Numbered from the stretch's first letter, positions 34,286 through 45,907 are shown. The stretch is 64,000 bases of DNA from Isoetes taiwanensis (GCA_021234155.1 JAJEKV010000409.1:62001-126000), one strand, 5' to 3'. The notes: generated by a model not told the origin, from the letters alone. Translations and numbers: made by a program.

Positions 34286-37200
34286 TCTAGAGCCTAGTTG
34301 CACTCAACCAACACAATGCAACAACCTGCTGAAACAAGAGGCAGAAAGACAAGAAACTAAAAGTCTAAACTATCATAAGCTTAGCACTCAAAACATAGCC
34401 GAAAGGAACCAATCCTAGAGCATCTCACAAAAATGAAATAAAGTGCAAGGGAAGGAACATCAAACGAGAAAAGATCATGACGTAGGGACCTGACTCACTA
34501 AAAATAACATCAACGGATGCCGAAAAATCAAACTATAGCTCCATCAACAAGGGGTGGGGACTACACGTGTCCAAACCACCACACCACCATCGCAATTCCG
34601 AAAGGTTAAACACAACATACTCACTTACTAAAAAAATAGTACAACATATTCACTCGCTAAGAAAAAATAGTGGACCTAAAAAAAAGGCTCCATCAAACCA
34701 ACCAAGCTACCAACATGAACGATCCTAAGTTTAATAACTCAACATACCACTCCTACTCAATTACAATGAATGCTAGGACTAGAAGACACAACAAAATGCT
34801 ATGACGCTACAAAAATCAATGAAGGCATGTGACTACCACAAAACAAGGCTCGAAGGACAACTAGGCTGAAAGATCTTGCACTACCACCGCATACCGGCAC
34901 AAGGATTAACCAAGGCGGACTGCCCTTCAAAAACCCACGCGGGCACGTGAACACCACTCAACTCTGTACATACCAATCAACTCCATAGAAAAGTAGACAA
35001 TTATCAACTTCAGAAGGAGGTGAGGAGCTTCAAAAATCGAAGTACCATTGCACCACTTGGAACCCAAAATACTATGAGGATCGAAAGGCACTAGAAGTCA
35101 CAGGGAGTCCCTAACTTCTACTCCCCTAAACCAAGTAGGCAATAAGGCAAGAGCCATTCACCACCTAGCACAAAGGTCATTTTCACCTCTCAACAAACAA
35201 CATCGACAAAATAAAATCTCTAACCCTCATGAATCGGCAACCGCACAAAGGTAAAATATGAAGTCACTCATGTGCATACGACCTAAACCTAAGGAGAGGA
35301 ATTTGACGTTGCAAAGATAGACAATATAAGTTGGAAACTACGCAAGATATAATAACAGACTGGCACTACGATTGCTAAGGGCTCTTGAAAACCACAAGAG
35401 ATGAAAATACAAACAAATAAACCCATGAACTAGACGACACAAGACTTGGGAAAAGAAAAAGTGGACATTAACAGAAATGAACTCTAAAATGAAATAGACT
35501 ACTAGCGGGACATCAAAAGCAAAACAGCACGCCATACTCTATTCCGCTTCCTGTTCTTAATGTCTTGCCAAGCAATTCTTTAACATCTTGCCAAGCAACA
35601 CAAAAATCTCAGTCCACTTAAAAATCTATATTGCTTGCCCAACAATAAAATGGAGAAAATGACATTTCTCGGCACACTGGAGCCCCCTAGGACTTCATCT
35701 ACTGTACCCTCTCTCTTCCATACATAATGGGACTAAAGAGAATCTTGTTGTGGTTGCTACCCGAAATGAAACATGCACAGAAACAAGCTTAAAGAACCTA
35801 ATGAAACTCAAGCTGGAATAAAAAAGTCCAAACCATGCTAGCATATGATAAGGCGCTCTTGACGAGAAAAATGAGAACACAGACCACACTCTAAACTAAT
35901 GCCTGTAAACAATCCACACCCTAAACTAATGCCTGCAGGCTGGTACATGACACCGTAAGAGACTAAAGCAGCACCACAAAGTAGGAAGGACAAACTAAGG
36001 TACAAAAAACAAAGAGCAAAAAGGACACTGTTACAAAATCCCAAGGCAGTTACCACAACTCATGCCAGCCACACCTCGAGCCAATTAGGAAGACTGTAAC
36101 CCCAAATAGGGGCCCTACAAAACTAGCAACCAAGCAGTACTAGAAAGTTCTAGGAAACAATAAATAGCAGCATACTTTGGCAGTCTCTATGCTAGCATCT
36201 ACTGAGAGAAATTCCAGCATCTAATGAGAGAAGTTCGTGCATCTAACAAGAGAAATTCCAAATGAAATAATAGGGACAGGCTACTAATAAACACCCACAA
36301 GTTGAACATACTCAATAGGGGCAAATAAAGATAAGGCAAGGACAAGATAGAATCAAAGAGCCCAACTACTGCTTTATTAAAATCCACAAGGGCTTAACTA
36401 TCCATACGCTAAGTGAAGATTGTACCATCAGGCTGAAGGGAACCACATCCAAGTGAAAATTGTACCAACGTAGCTACCAATAAACACTCACAACATGCAG
36501 ACAACATGCTCAATAACAACAACATGCTAAAAATGAATGGGTACTTGCTGCTCAAGACCGTATCTAGAAATGGACAAGAGAGGACAAAATCGCCTAAAAA
36601 AACCACTAGTACCTACTGAACACTCATGAGATGTCACACTCCAAGCAAAATTAACTAATGAACACTCGTGAGATGTAGACCACACAATCTAACATAAAAC
36701 AAAGGCCTACTTACTAGCTGCTTAGAACTGTATCCAGAATGCCCATTTCCGCTACCCCACAATCTAACAGAAATCAAATGCCTACTTACTTGGCACTACA
36801 AGCTAAAACAGACTTAGACAAGGATGTCCAACAAAATCGAAGTGTTGTGGCATAAACATGTATCCATACGTTATCAAACTAGCCATCATAAACAAAGACG
36901 AGAAGGTAAGCACACCTCCTAAAATCAAAGTCGCATGCAAGAAACCATCTGTACATGCGCACAAAATGTCAGTTTATAACACATTACAAACTGCCATGGA
37001 CTATTAGTTCATGCGCACGATTCTGCAGTGTACTACATCTCTTGCAGTTTACAGGGCTCAACTCACAGCTCCAACACCACGGCGAAGAATCCAGCATCAT
37101 ACATAACCATCTAAGGCCATGGCAGCTATGCAGGAAAACCAAGATAACAGCTCCATCTCTACTGACCAACTGCTTTGCACAATGCTATGAAGCTCAAACC

Positions 37201-39601
37201 AAGCTGGGATCCAAATAACACAATGGTACACGGTCAACAAAAACTAAAAGGCCTTAGCAGATTCAGACAGATGGGAAAGAGACCGACATTCAGCAGGAAA
37301 CCAAACCTATCCAAGTCTCATAGCAAGTATTGTGTGTATGCAGAAGTTAAAACTGTCCAGTAACATAAACTATAAGAATTGTGACGAAGTCAAACCCTGC
37401 CAGAAAGCATTACTGCACGGTGATGTGAACAATTGTGATGAAGCCAAATCCTACCAGAAAAACATTACTGCACGGTGATGTGAACAATTGTGATGGAGGC
37501 AAATCCTGCCAGAAAAGCATTACTGCACGGTGGTGTGAAACTTGGACTATAGAAATAGAGATTACCACAAAGAGACTGGCACAAACTCAAAGGAAGAGAG
37601 ACATTGGAAGTGCTGATCAAGCGAGACAAATAACACCTGCAAGAGAGACTGTAATAACGTTCGGCCATGGATATGCAAAATTCACAGGGTCTCTAAAGGA
37701 ATAGATGACAAAACGCTGCTGGATATACTGACAAGCATGAGAGCAAGGGGGCACAATAGTCCAGCCAAAAAGCCGCATCAAGCTGTGTTCACCTAGCTCA
37801 TCACATCTTCCCTATCTCAACATAACGGAAAGCATGCTAATAGCATAGTGGCAACCAAAACCTATGACCCAGGGCATCCAAAAATACTATCTTTGGACCA
37901 AGCGAAAAGCACCCGGGAGAAGAGTGGCTAAGGATGGGCAAGGAGAAGAGTAACCAAGGACATCCGGGGACGGCGACTTCAAAGGAGAGACAATAAAATG
38001 CCAGACTACAGAATGTGGACCACTACAAGAAACAAAGAGGGAGGAACTGGGGGCAAAAAAGGATTAAGGCAGGCAATGGCACCTGAGCAAACAGATCTAG
38101 ATCGAAGTACTATACAAATCTGGTGAACCAACAAAAGAAGATTGCCAAACAATCGCCGATTATCTCAAAACTCCTGATAGGCCATCGTGACAAGTCTCCA
38201 GAGATCAACTAAACCCAAATAAAATCAATCTGAGGCAACTTATAGGCTTACCGAGATCACAGGGACGAACTTTACTGAAGGGCACAAAGCACAGAGATGG
38301 ATACCTTAGGCTCAAGCAACACCAATATTAAATGAAATTAGCCATCTCCAGACACGTCCATAGCCAGTACCATCCATGAGATTGCAATCTTCTAGGTGAA
38401 CGTAACTTGAGATACTGCAATAGACTTAGTCCGAGCCACCAATTGCAACACAACATCATACTCCAAGCTCTGAACAAATGCATTCATTCCAAAAAAACAT
38501 AGAGAAGGGATCAAAATTTCACTCAGCTTGACACGTTCAAATCGAAAGGAGTGCATCAGAAACACGAACGTGAATCTGGAAGCTTAAAATGGCTAGAAAT
38601 AGAATAGGAGATGGAGCAATCCAAGGATGCACAAAAGGCCTTTGGACGTCAACCAAGGAATGTCATAGTGCAAAGAAAACAAATAGATCGGCTAAAATAC
38701 TCATCATGAACACAACCAATCAGCTCATGCATGCCAGAAATTATTGCGAAATTGACTTTACAGAGTATGTGATGCAGGGAACACTCATCCCACAACTATA
38801 ATACCTCCTTGCAACTGCAATCCTTCTCCGAGCAAAGCTATGGCAACTAAGGATATGACGTAGGAATTTATAGCCACGCCCAGAGACCGACGAACCTGTT
38901 CCTGCTAAAGCAACAAATGACAGAGAAAGCATCCTTGTCCTTCAAATAAAAACATAAACAATAAACCATAAAAGAATATCTCAGATCTCTATGCCAGCCT
39001 GGTCGGCAAGTGCCTGATGCCACAAGAATTTCAAAGAGAGCTCACACAATAGAACCACCGCCTCTGCAAAAGACTTTGCCCAGAATCCAGCCCCAAACCC
39101 TAGCTTGGCAGTTTACATGCAACAACGCACTCCAAAGGCTAGCTCGAACAACTCCAACACAAGTGCTTAAGTGCCGACTCAACCTGCTAAACCGCTGGCC
39201 TAGCTGCCGACTTAAACCGGAAGAGCATCTCTGGAACCCAACGCTGCTTTTACAAGAACTAAACCAACGAAAACATGGCTCTCGTAAACTCCTCGAGATT
39301 ATCTTGCACGAACACAACTGTTTGAACCAGGCACAAAATTGAACAATCAAATGGTCGCGGCCCACGTGAGAACGGGATCGCCCGCAACGAAAAGGAAATC
39401 GAGAATCCACAGTCGGCCACAAAGGGAGAGAATCGCCCAGAGAAGAAAATGGCATGCGACTACAAAGGGGGAGGCTCAAAAAGACGGCTGATGAAGATGG
39501 GAGGAATGCAACAAGTCTATAAATACTCCAAGGGGGACTCTCACAACTAGCCTCAAGAAGCGGATTTATCTGCTAATCTCAAAACGCAGATAAATCGCAC
39601 T
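34286..39601 (+). mobile_element. Rolling-circle-like unit 2, 5.3 kb, head-to-tail with unit 1
   Basis: The 5' 47 bp match unit 1, and the 3' 151 bp (39451-39601) match 34137-34285, including the terminal hairpin. The interior is A/C-rich on the plus strand, with only short ORFs on either strand. I see no Rep/helicase motif, so it is non-autonomous. Small internal tandem repeats occur at 36180-36260 and 37370-37540. The junction with unit 1 reads gcact^tctagagcc. Confidence 0.65.
37370..37540. repeat. Three tandem copies of a ~57-bp unit
   Basis: Each copy contains attactgcacggtgatgtga (ggtggtgtga in the third) preceded by aaatcctgccagaaa variants. It lies within the 5.3-kb rolling-circle-like unit and has no coding role. 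Confidence 0.85.
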
Positions 39602-40508
39602 TAGCCTATTGAATTGCCCATAGCAGCCACCTAGACCTCTAGATATCAAGCCATAACTAAAGAACCTAACTTCTGTGATTTAGATTAAATCTTGTTATTT
39701 AGTTCTTCTATGATATGAATGTGATGATGATGATCTCTGTGGAGATCATTGTATTGGGAGGGGGGGGTAGAGACCCTAAAAGCCTAGTAGTTTGATGCTC
39801 CTAGCTAGTCCTCTTTAATGCACTATTAAATTCGGCCTGCGTACAAGAGCCACACATGGTTGTGGGTGGAGGGGCCAGACTGGCTTACAAGGAGGTTCAT
39901 GTCCTGGCTCATGATCCGCCCCCTTGGGTAGTAAAGCCTATGGGGACTACTGATTGCACTAGACCTAATGCTGCCGCCCAGCGTCGCGGGCTTTGCATGG
40001 GTTCGACACTCTTGGAGTGGTGTACACCTTCCATGGAGTTCAGTCGAGTACAGGCAGTGGCCCTCTAGTCACCTTGAGTCAGCATGCCAGCCTCTTGTGG
40101 GAGCAATCCCTACCTGCCCCATCGGAACTGGGGAGATGCAACCCAGGAGTAGCCCCTTTGGCTATGCATCCCGCGGGCTACAGTCAGGTCCCAAGACTTT
40201 TCAACCTACTCTGCAAAGTGTGCACAGGAGGGGCGGATGGAGTGGACAACCCTAAGCCATGTTCTTATGCCAGCCAAATCCAATTGCCGTGAATTCTGTC
40301 TGCAATGACTTCTGGGGGCCCAAGCCGTCAGTCATCCCCCTCGAGTCTGAGCCTTGGGTAGGATCTCCATAGTCCCAGTAGTACTAACTTAGTAGGATTC
40401 TCAAACCTCGAAAAAGTGGAAAAAAAAAATTTCTCATTTTTTTTGTAGTATATGCTAAGCTAGTAACAGTTAGAAATTGAACTAAAATTTGACTAAGTGT
40501 GGAAATTG

Positions 40509-40571
40509 CTCATGGTATGCGCCAGAGCATCGACCTAAATTTTAGGTCAAACCCCAGGTGCACACCATGAG
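40509..40571 (+). repeat. 63-bp nested hairpin module, copy 1
   Basis: Outer arms CTCATGGTATGCGCC and GGTGCACACCATGAG pair at 13 of 15 positions; inner arms form GACCTAAATTTTAGGTC. It lies upstream of ORF1 in the chromovirus leader. Compared with copies 2 and 3, the T-A pair in CTCATGG/CCATGAG replaces C-G, a compensatory change that keeps the stem. Confidence 0.9.
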
Positions 40572-40699
40572 TAACTCACCCTATTCACCTTCAAACTTGA
40601 TGAATTTGAACAAGATAATATGCTAGATCGAATTTTAAGGTAAGGTTTAGCTGGAGTTATATATAACACCCCAGTAGGAGTACCGACTTGAAGTAAAAC

Positions 40700-41721
40700 A
40701 TGGTGCACACCAAACAGACTGCACGCAAATATCGACCAAGAGGAGTCGAGGCAAGAATCACTAGACGACCTGGCCGACATCATCAACCAGCGCTTAGACG
40801 AAGAAGCAGACATTGACTCTGAGGGTTCAATGGACGAAGAAACCCGCAGAGTATACGAGCAACTTGAAGAGGAGATACTACAGGAGGAGAGGGCAGAACG
40901 AGAACAGGCTGCCGACGAGCAAGACGAACTGAAGGAGCCCTCTCCCGAACCCACCTTAGAAGAAGAAATCGAGGTGTGGATTCAAATACAAAAGGCGAAG
41001 TCACAATGCCACAAGAGGAAAAAGGCCGAGAAGAAAAGGAAGCTAGAAGAACAGGAGGCAGAGGCAAAGAAGAAACTCAAGGGAAAGGGCAAGGAGGAGC
41101 CCAAGAGGAAACTGAAGACGACACCCAAGGTAAAAATTGTCATCAAGAAACGACAGCCTGACCAGCCACCATCTACTGACGACTCTGATGACGAGGATTA
41201 CCAGCCCTTCCCCAGCGGAGACCAAGAAGTAGGGAGCTCCTCAAAACAGCCGAGGATCAGCAGGTACAGGCACCCCCACCCTACCCCACGTGGGAGAAGG
41301 AGAAAGATCCAAAGAAGCTGACCCGACCTGCCCGGGAGTCGTACGTGGTAGACCATCTCAGGGTCTAGAGATGGTCTACCAGAAGAAATTAAAGGCCTAC
41401 AAGGAATACATGAAGAAATGGGAGGCCTACAACTCCTACTATCAGGCAAACAAGGTCACTTACATCGAGGGAGGATGGCCATCGAAGAAGAAGACTCTCA
41501 AGCCGCCTCCAGAGAAGCCAGTACCCCCCAAGAAGCCAGTAGCAAGGAAGCCGAGAGATCCGGCATTTTCAGAGAAGTTACGGCCTTCTCATCCCCCGAG
41601 CACCATTCGCCAGACTCGTCAAGGAGGTCGTACAAGAGTTCGACACGAGCATGAGAGTCACAGGCGAAATGCTGCTAGCCTTACAGGAAGTAGCAGAGCA
41701 GAAGTTGGTGCAGCATTTTGA
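40700..41721 (+). pseudogene. Chromovirus ORF1: histone H3-tail-like start plus charged coiled coil
   Basis: The ATG at 40700 opens MVHTKQTARKYRPRG. Residues TKQTARK are identical to histone H3 residues 3-9 (K4 to K9). A one-base shift near 40733 moves into the long frame DQEESRQESLDDLADIINQR, followed by an acidic/basic Glu-Lys-Arg coiled coil (about 40830-41110), a basic region KVKIVIKKRQP and DDSDDEDYQPFP. Two more frame changes near 41260-41330 lead to MVYQKKLKAYKEYMKKWEAY and a Pro/Lys-rich end, PPPEKPVPPKKPVARKP. I know no family for the body of this protein. Its position before gag is unusual for a chromovirus. It may be an accessory nucleoprotein, or part of another inserted element. 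Confidence 0.6.
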
Positions 41722-41954
41722 GGATTCGAGGGCGTGCATTTGCACACCAAGAGAGTAACATTGATGACCAAGGACATGCTTGGCAAGTTCTATTAAAGGA
41801 GAACGTTAAATCTTGTAAATAATAAATTTTGTAAATAAAAAGTTTTGTAGAACAAGTTTTAAGTTTATAAATGTTGTTAATGAGGTTGAATTAGCAGTAA
41901 TTGCTTTTTGTTTTAGTTAAAATGGACTTCATATGGTCAAGGAGTGAGAATTTA

Positions 41955-42017
41955 TTCACGGTATGCGCCAGAGCATCGACCTAAATTTTAGGTCAGGCCC
42001 CAGGCGCACACCGTGAG
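41955..42017 (+). repeat. 63-bp nested hairpin module, copy 2
   Basis: Outer arms TTCACGGTATGCGCC and GGCGCACACCGTGAG; inner GACCTAAATTTTAGGTC. Same length and spacing as copies 1 and 3. It lies between ORF1 and ORF2. Confidence 0.9.
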
Positions 42018-42158
42018 TATTTTGCATCAAAAAAGGGTCCTAACCATCTCCAAACTGGGTAAGTAAGGGGTCAATCTTGCATATCTCGGTGAGACCATCA
42101 TGTTTTGACCGTTAGTTCATCCTGTTTAGATAAGTTTTGACCAAGTAGGGCCGAATTA

Positions 42159-42221
42159 CTCACGGTATGCGCCAGGACCTCGACCTAAAATTTAGGTCAG
42201 CCTTCTAGCGCACACCGTGAG
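42159..42221 (+). repeat. 63-bp nested hairpin module, copy 3
   Basis: Outer arms CTCACGGTATGCGCC and (A)GCGCACACCGTGAG; inner GACCTAAAATTTAGGTC. The sequence just upstream (ttttgaccaagtaggg.. gaatta) resembles the upstream context of copies 1 and 2, so the repeated module is longer than the hairpin itself. Confidence 0.9.
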
Positions 42222-42415
42222 TATTTTCAGCATTATCTCTTTCATGCTACCTCCAATTGACCTCAAATTTGTTGCAGTAGGTTCATTAGGTAGTCTTATT
42301 CATGTTCAGACCCTCAAAATAGCCTTCAAATCCTCATTTTGACCTCAAAATAGGTGAGACATGCCAAACCCAAAAATTTACCAAGTTTTCCAAAAAATTA
42401 GGGTTTTTCCCTTTT

Positions 42416-42427
42416 TCCTATAAATAG
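42416..42427 (+). promoter_or_regulatory. Internal TATA box in chromovirus leader
   Basis: cctataaatagg is a textbook TATA box, about 520 bp upstream of the ORF2 start and well outside the LTR TATA. It may drive a separate transcript for ORF2/gag, or mark the LTR of another element whose ends I cannot see. It is a prediction from sequence only. Confidence 0.5.
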
Positions 42428-42944
42428 GCCCCCCATATCTCGTTAGCACCTTACGGGTTTGCTCCCAGCTTTTAGGGCGATCTTCCAAACCCCTTTAGGC
42501 TTCAAGAGTCGTTTGCTAGTCTCACTCGGTCGAGATCAATGGCAACTTCTGATTTCGTGCTGATGCGGTGCCGGTGCTCATGTGGGCGAGGCTGATATCA
42601 ATGCCATTTTGCAGTTTTCCGGAAGGAGATAGACATCCAAGCCACCTTGCTGTGCAAGCCCATCCTATATGGAAGTCATGATCGAAGTTCCAAACTAGGG
42701 TAGGACCCTTCTTAGTATGACTTCCCCTTGCCGCGAGGGGATATTTTGTTCCTAAGCAATCCCTCCAAGCGACCTTGGGTGATGTCCCGAACATTGCCAA
42801 GTACACGAACAACAAGGTTGCTAGATTGCCGATTACATGGTCATGACAGTTAATAGGGCGAAATATTTCTCCTATACCGCTGCCATAGCCATCTTTCTCT
42901 CTCACCGTGCCCAAAACCCAATCGGGGAACCATCTATCCCGGCC

Positions 42945-44014
42945 ATGGATGTAGACTCCTTAGCCTCTTCAGCAGAAGGTCAGCTCCTCTTGCAATATCA
43001 AACGGAGCAAGGAGGAAGAGCCGAAGACGAAGAGTTCAACTCAGACGACGAAGACTACGTCGAGCTCAACCCCAACCAAGGCGGCAACAAGCGGAAGCGA
43101 AGATCTGATCTTTTCGACCCGAGGACGTAGACCCACAGGATCGCTCCCCCCGCTCGGGCTAGGTATCACAAGCCTAGCCCCCATCATCATCAACGGCCAG
43201 GAGTACCTACTCCTGAGTGACATCCAGAACCTCCCCGAATGCAGGGCCAGGGAGTACAGGCGCGATGAGTTGCTGCACCTTCTGCGGCAACAACCAGATC
43301 TGGATGAGTTTATCGATCGGGAGGCTTTCGACTTCCCAATCAACGTAAGAGAAGCCGACGCCTACACCGGGAAGTCGACTTCAGATATTCAGGCATATAG
43401 CAGCATCCGCCAATTGATGACTATTTCGGGATCCGCCGAAGAAGAAAGAATCGCCATCCAAGAATGGATGGGGATCTGCAGCAAGACCACAAGTATTTTG
43501 ATGCCGAGTTCTTCGACACCAGCTTCCCCGATGTCCGAAGAAGGCGAGATCAACCCGGCGAGCCTCGCATCAACAATAAGGGACGGCGAGACCGATGGAG
43601 GTGCGATGGATGAATATGCGGGGAAGACATAGAGCTAGTGCCGAACCCGACGAAGAATCAACAAGAAGGCGAGGGGACAAGTCCCTAAGGTATTACCTTC
43701 CTCTGCTGTTGGACGGGAGAATAGCGATCATCCACCGCAAATTCAGCCCAAGGGGCGAAGAAGAAGTATTCATGCTCATCGCACTCTCAGGCTTTGGTAG
43801 GCATGCTCGGCTAATTCCAACAGTTGACCATGTCATCCTAGTCAAGAGAATGGTGGCACTGGATATCTTTGACTTCGCGGTACCCTACCAACGGCAGGGA
43901 AGATTAGCAGTGACCGCGGCCTACACTTCCGACCGCAGGGTAGAAGACTTGATGGCAGCCTTGCAGGGCGGAACACTAACGAACATCCTCAGGAACTTGG
44001 GAAGCTCGGTATGA
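42945..44014 (+). pseudogene. Chromovirus ORF2, unknown acidic protein
   Basis: It starts MDVDSLASSAEGQLLLQYQT and has an acidic patch EDEEFNSDDEDYVELNPN and a basic GNKRKRRSD. After a frame change near 43120 it continues with APIIINGQEYLLLSDIQNLP and DELLHLLRQQPDLDEFIDRE. Another frame change near 43600 leads to SLRYYLPLLLDGRIAIIHRK and ALDIFDFAVPYQRQGRLAVT, then a stop at 44014. I do not recognise the family. It precedes gag and could be a second accessory ORF or part of a long gag precursor; the LINE and LTR families nearby offer no match. Confidence 0.55.
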
Positions 44015-44245
44015 ACGGCCCAGGTTATGAAGTTCCTTGAGGATAACCCATCTCGCCGGCGATTCCAAGAATAGTTAGACTCTTGATCCCGGAAGCATTG
44101 TAACTAAGTTTTCTATATATATATAAATACATTTTGTTTGGCATTCTAAATGTTTTGTTGATGTATTTTGCTTCCACAACTATATCAGCAAACACATATA
44201 ATGCAATAAAACAAACAAAGCTAATCGTAAGGCTATGACCTACTT

Positions 44246-45540
44246 GTGTATGCAGCTAGAGGTCCAAGAGCAGCTGAGCAAGACCGGCGAGTCCATAGAG
44301 ATGAAGAGACCCCGGCCAAACAACACATAGCAAGGAACCTGTACGAAGAATTCGGTCCCATGACTCCCGAAGAGGAGATGTCGCAGATGAGATCGGACCT
44401 TCAAGAAATAAAGGCCTTATTGGCAAATAAGCAAAGCGTGGTGGCCTGCACCACAACGCCGGGGCTGTCGTAAGCACCACCTCGAAAGACGGGAAAGGAT
44501 AAGAAGAAGAGTAAGAGAAGGAGGTCCCCTAGCATGGACTCCTCCGACACAAGCTCACAATCAGACTCCGACTCCGAGGAAGAGGTGGAAGAGGTGCAGG
44601 ACCGTAGGGATGGCAGACTCAGGGACACAAGGACCTCAGACTACCAGAAGAAAGTAGACTCCGCACCGAGCAATGTGTGGAAGGCAAGAAAGCTCGAACA
44701 GTTCTCAGGTGACAGTCGGTCAGGCATGGAGGCAGAGGCCTGGCTGGACGAGATGAGGGAATATGGGAATGCATACGGAATGAAGGACAAAGACAAAGGC
44801 ATGGTGGCTATACAGCAAACTTGAAGGGAGCAGCCAGAATATGGTGGACGGGATATGCTAAGGCACATGGATTGAGCAGGGACAGCTGCAGATTCAAGAA
44901 GTTCGCTAAAGCATTCAAGCGCCACTATGTGCCAAGGGAGCACAAATGCCACATGATGCAGCAATTCTATCGGCTAGAGCAGAGCAACAAATCCGTGCAG
45001 AAATACACGGAAGAGTTCATGAAACTGAGGCTTTATGTGCGAAGCCGAAAGTGAACGCCTTATGCAATCTGGAAGGGTACATCGAGGGATTAAACGATGA
45101 GATAAGGAAGATGGTAAGAGCAATTAATCCTCGAACAAGATCGTGGCCAAATCGAAGTAGTCACCAAGAAGGATCCGCCCTTAGAACAAGGCGTAAAACA
45201 AAGAAGCATTACCGTGATAAGGGCAAAGCACGGGGAGTTATAGCCCTAGGGCAGCTAGGAAGAGGGACCAAAGAAAGGCCCCATACGCTGGGGATTATGG
45301 GAGGCAAAGAGAAAAGAAACGTGTATCCTTCAAGGATAAGCCGCAGCAAGAAGGGTCAAACTACTTGAAGACGGTGCGATCCTTTTTACACGCAATGCCT
45401 AAGGAGAAGAGGCAGGAGTGCATTGAGAAACAGCTCTACTTCAGGTACTTCCAGCCAGGCCACAGAACAACAAACTGCCCTTTTGTCATGAGTGCAGCAT
45501 TAGCAGAGTTGGGTGGAAGCGCGCGACTTCATTCAGGGTG
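44246..45540 (+). pseudogene. Chromovirus gag (retrotrans_gag domain)
   Basis: An N-terminal linker (YEEFGPMTPEEEMSQMRSDL), an RS/acidic region and then the capsid-like domain: KLEQFSGDSRSGMEAEAWLD, GAARIWWTGYAKAHGLS, FAKAFKRHYVPREHK, MMQQFYRLEQSNKSVQKYTE, EFMKLRLYV. A zinc-knuckle relic follows near 45435-45480: FRYFQPGHRTTNCP keeps His and the last Cys but has lost the first Cys pair. Frame changes occur near 44820 (a T lost from a TTT), 45050 and 45370. Gag normally packages element RNA into virus-like particles; this copy cannot. Confidence 0.85.
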
Positions 45541-45589
45541 AGTGTCACATCTTTTGAGCCATAGATTCAGACCAAGCAGAAAATTAGTA

Positions 45590-45907
45590 TCAGGTAATCT
45601 CCACAGTAGGGAAGGACAAGGCCAAGTCTTTTATAGTCCTGATAGATACGGGAGCACCCACAATTTTGCGTCTCCAAGAATGGTCGAGATGTTGAAGCTC
45701 AAGCCGTTGAAGTCGAAACCGAGATCCGTGGTGCTAGCAAGCGGGGCAGTGAGACACACGGCAGGCAAGAGGATAAATTTTGACATCGATTTGCCAGGGA
45801 TCAACATCCAAATGGGGAGCGTAGTGATGAACATCGGAAGTATGATTTAATCATCGCGATGGAGTACCGCCCAAAGAAAGGCCATCATCGACCGTGGAAA
45901 TCGTAAA
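45590..45907 (+). pseudogene. Chromovirus aspartic protease
   Basis: FIVLIDTGAPT holds the D-T-G catalytic triad of retropepsins. After a one-base shift right behind it the frame continues THNFASPRMVEMLKLKPLKS and GKRINFDIDLPGINIQMGS, the usual body of Gypsy proteases. The shift and later stops make it inactive. It lies between gag and RT, as expected. Confidence 0.85.

Larger units (their letters stand above)
33025..40371 (+). mobile_element. Chromovirus left LTR, interrupted and 3'-truncated
   Basis: 33025-33505 and 39602-40371 together match the right LTR from 48857 to about 50089. The last 278 bp of the right LTR (to GTCACA) have no counterpart here; after aggatctccata the sequence diverges. 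A TATA-like cctatataagg lies near 33251. The 6.1-kb insertion falls between ..gtaggtt and tagccta.., and the right LTR shows the uninterrupted site. Confidence 0.88.

Noticed and set aside
33553..39450. Short minus-strand hydrophobic ORFs inside the rolling-circle-like units
   Set aside because: They follow from the A/C-rich plus strand; none has a Rep, helicase or other domain signature.
33506..39601. Interpretation of the shared ends as LTRs of another retrotransposon
   Set aside because: The shared 5' 47 bp and 3' 150 bp are at opposite ends of each unit rather than one repeated block, there is no target duplication, PBS or polypurine tract, and a 3' hairpin is present.
39856..40292. ORFs such as 39993-40292 inside the LTR
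   Set aside because: They lie in LTR sequence repeated at 49.6-50.0 kb, where the frame is broken; no domain.
40509..42221. CRISPR-like array or tRNA genes for the repeated hairpins
   Set aside because: Only three widely spaced copies, no spacer regularity, eukaryotic retrotransposon context, and no cloverleaf or anticodon arm.
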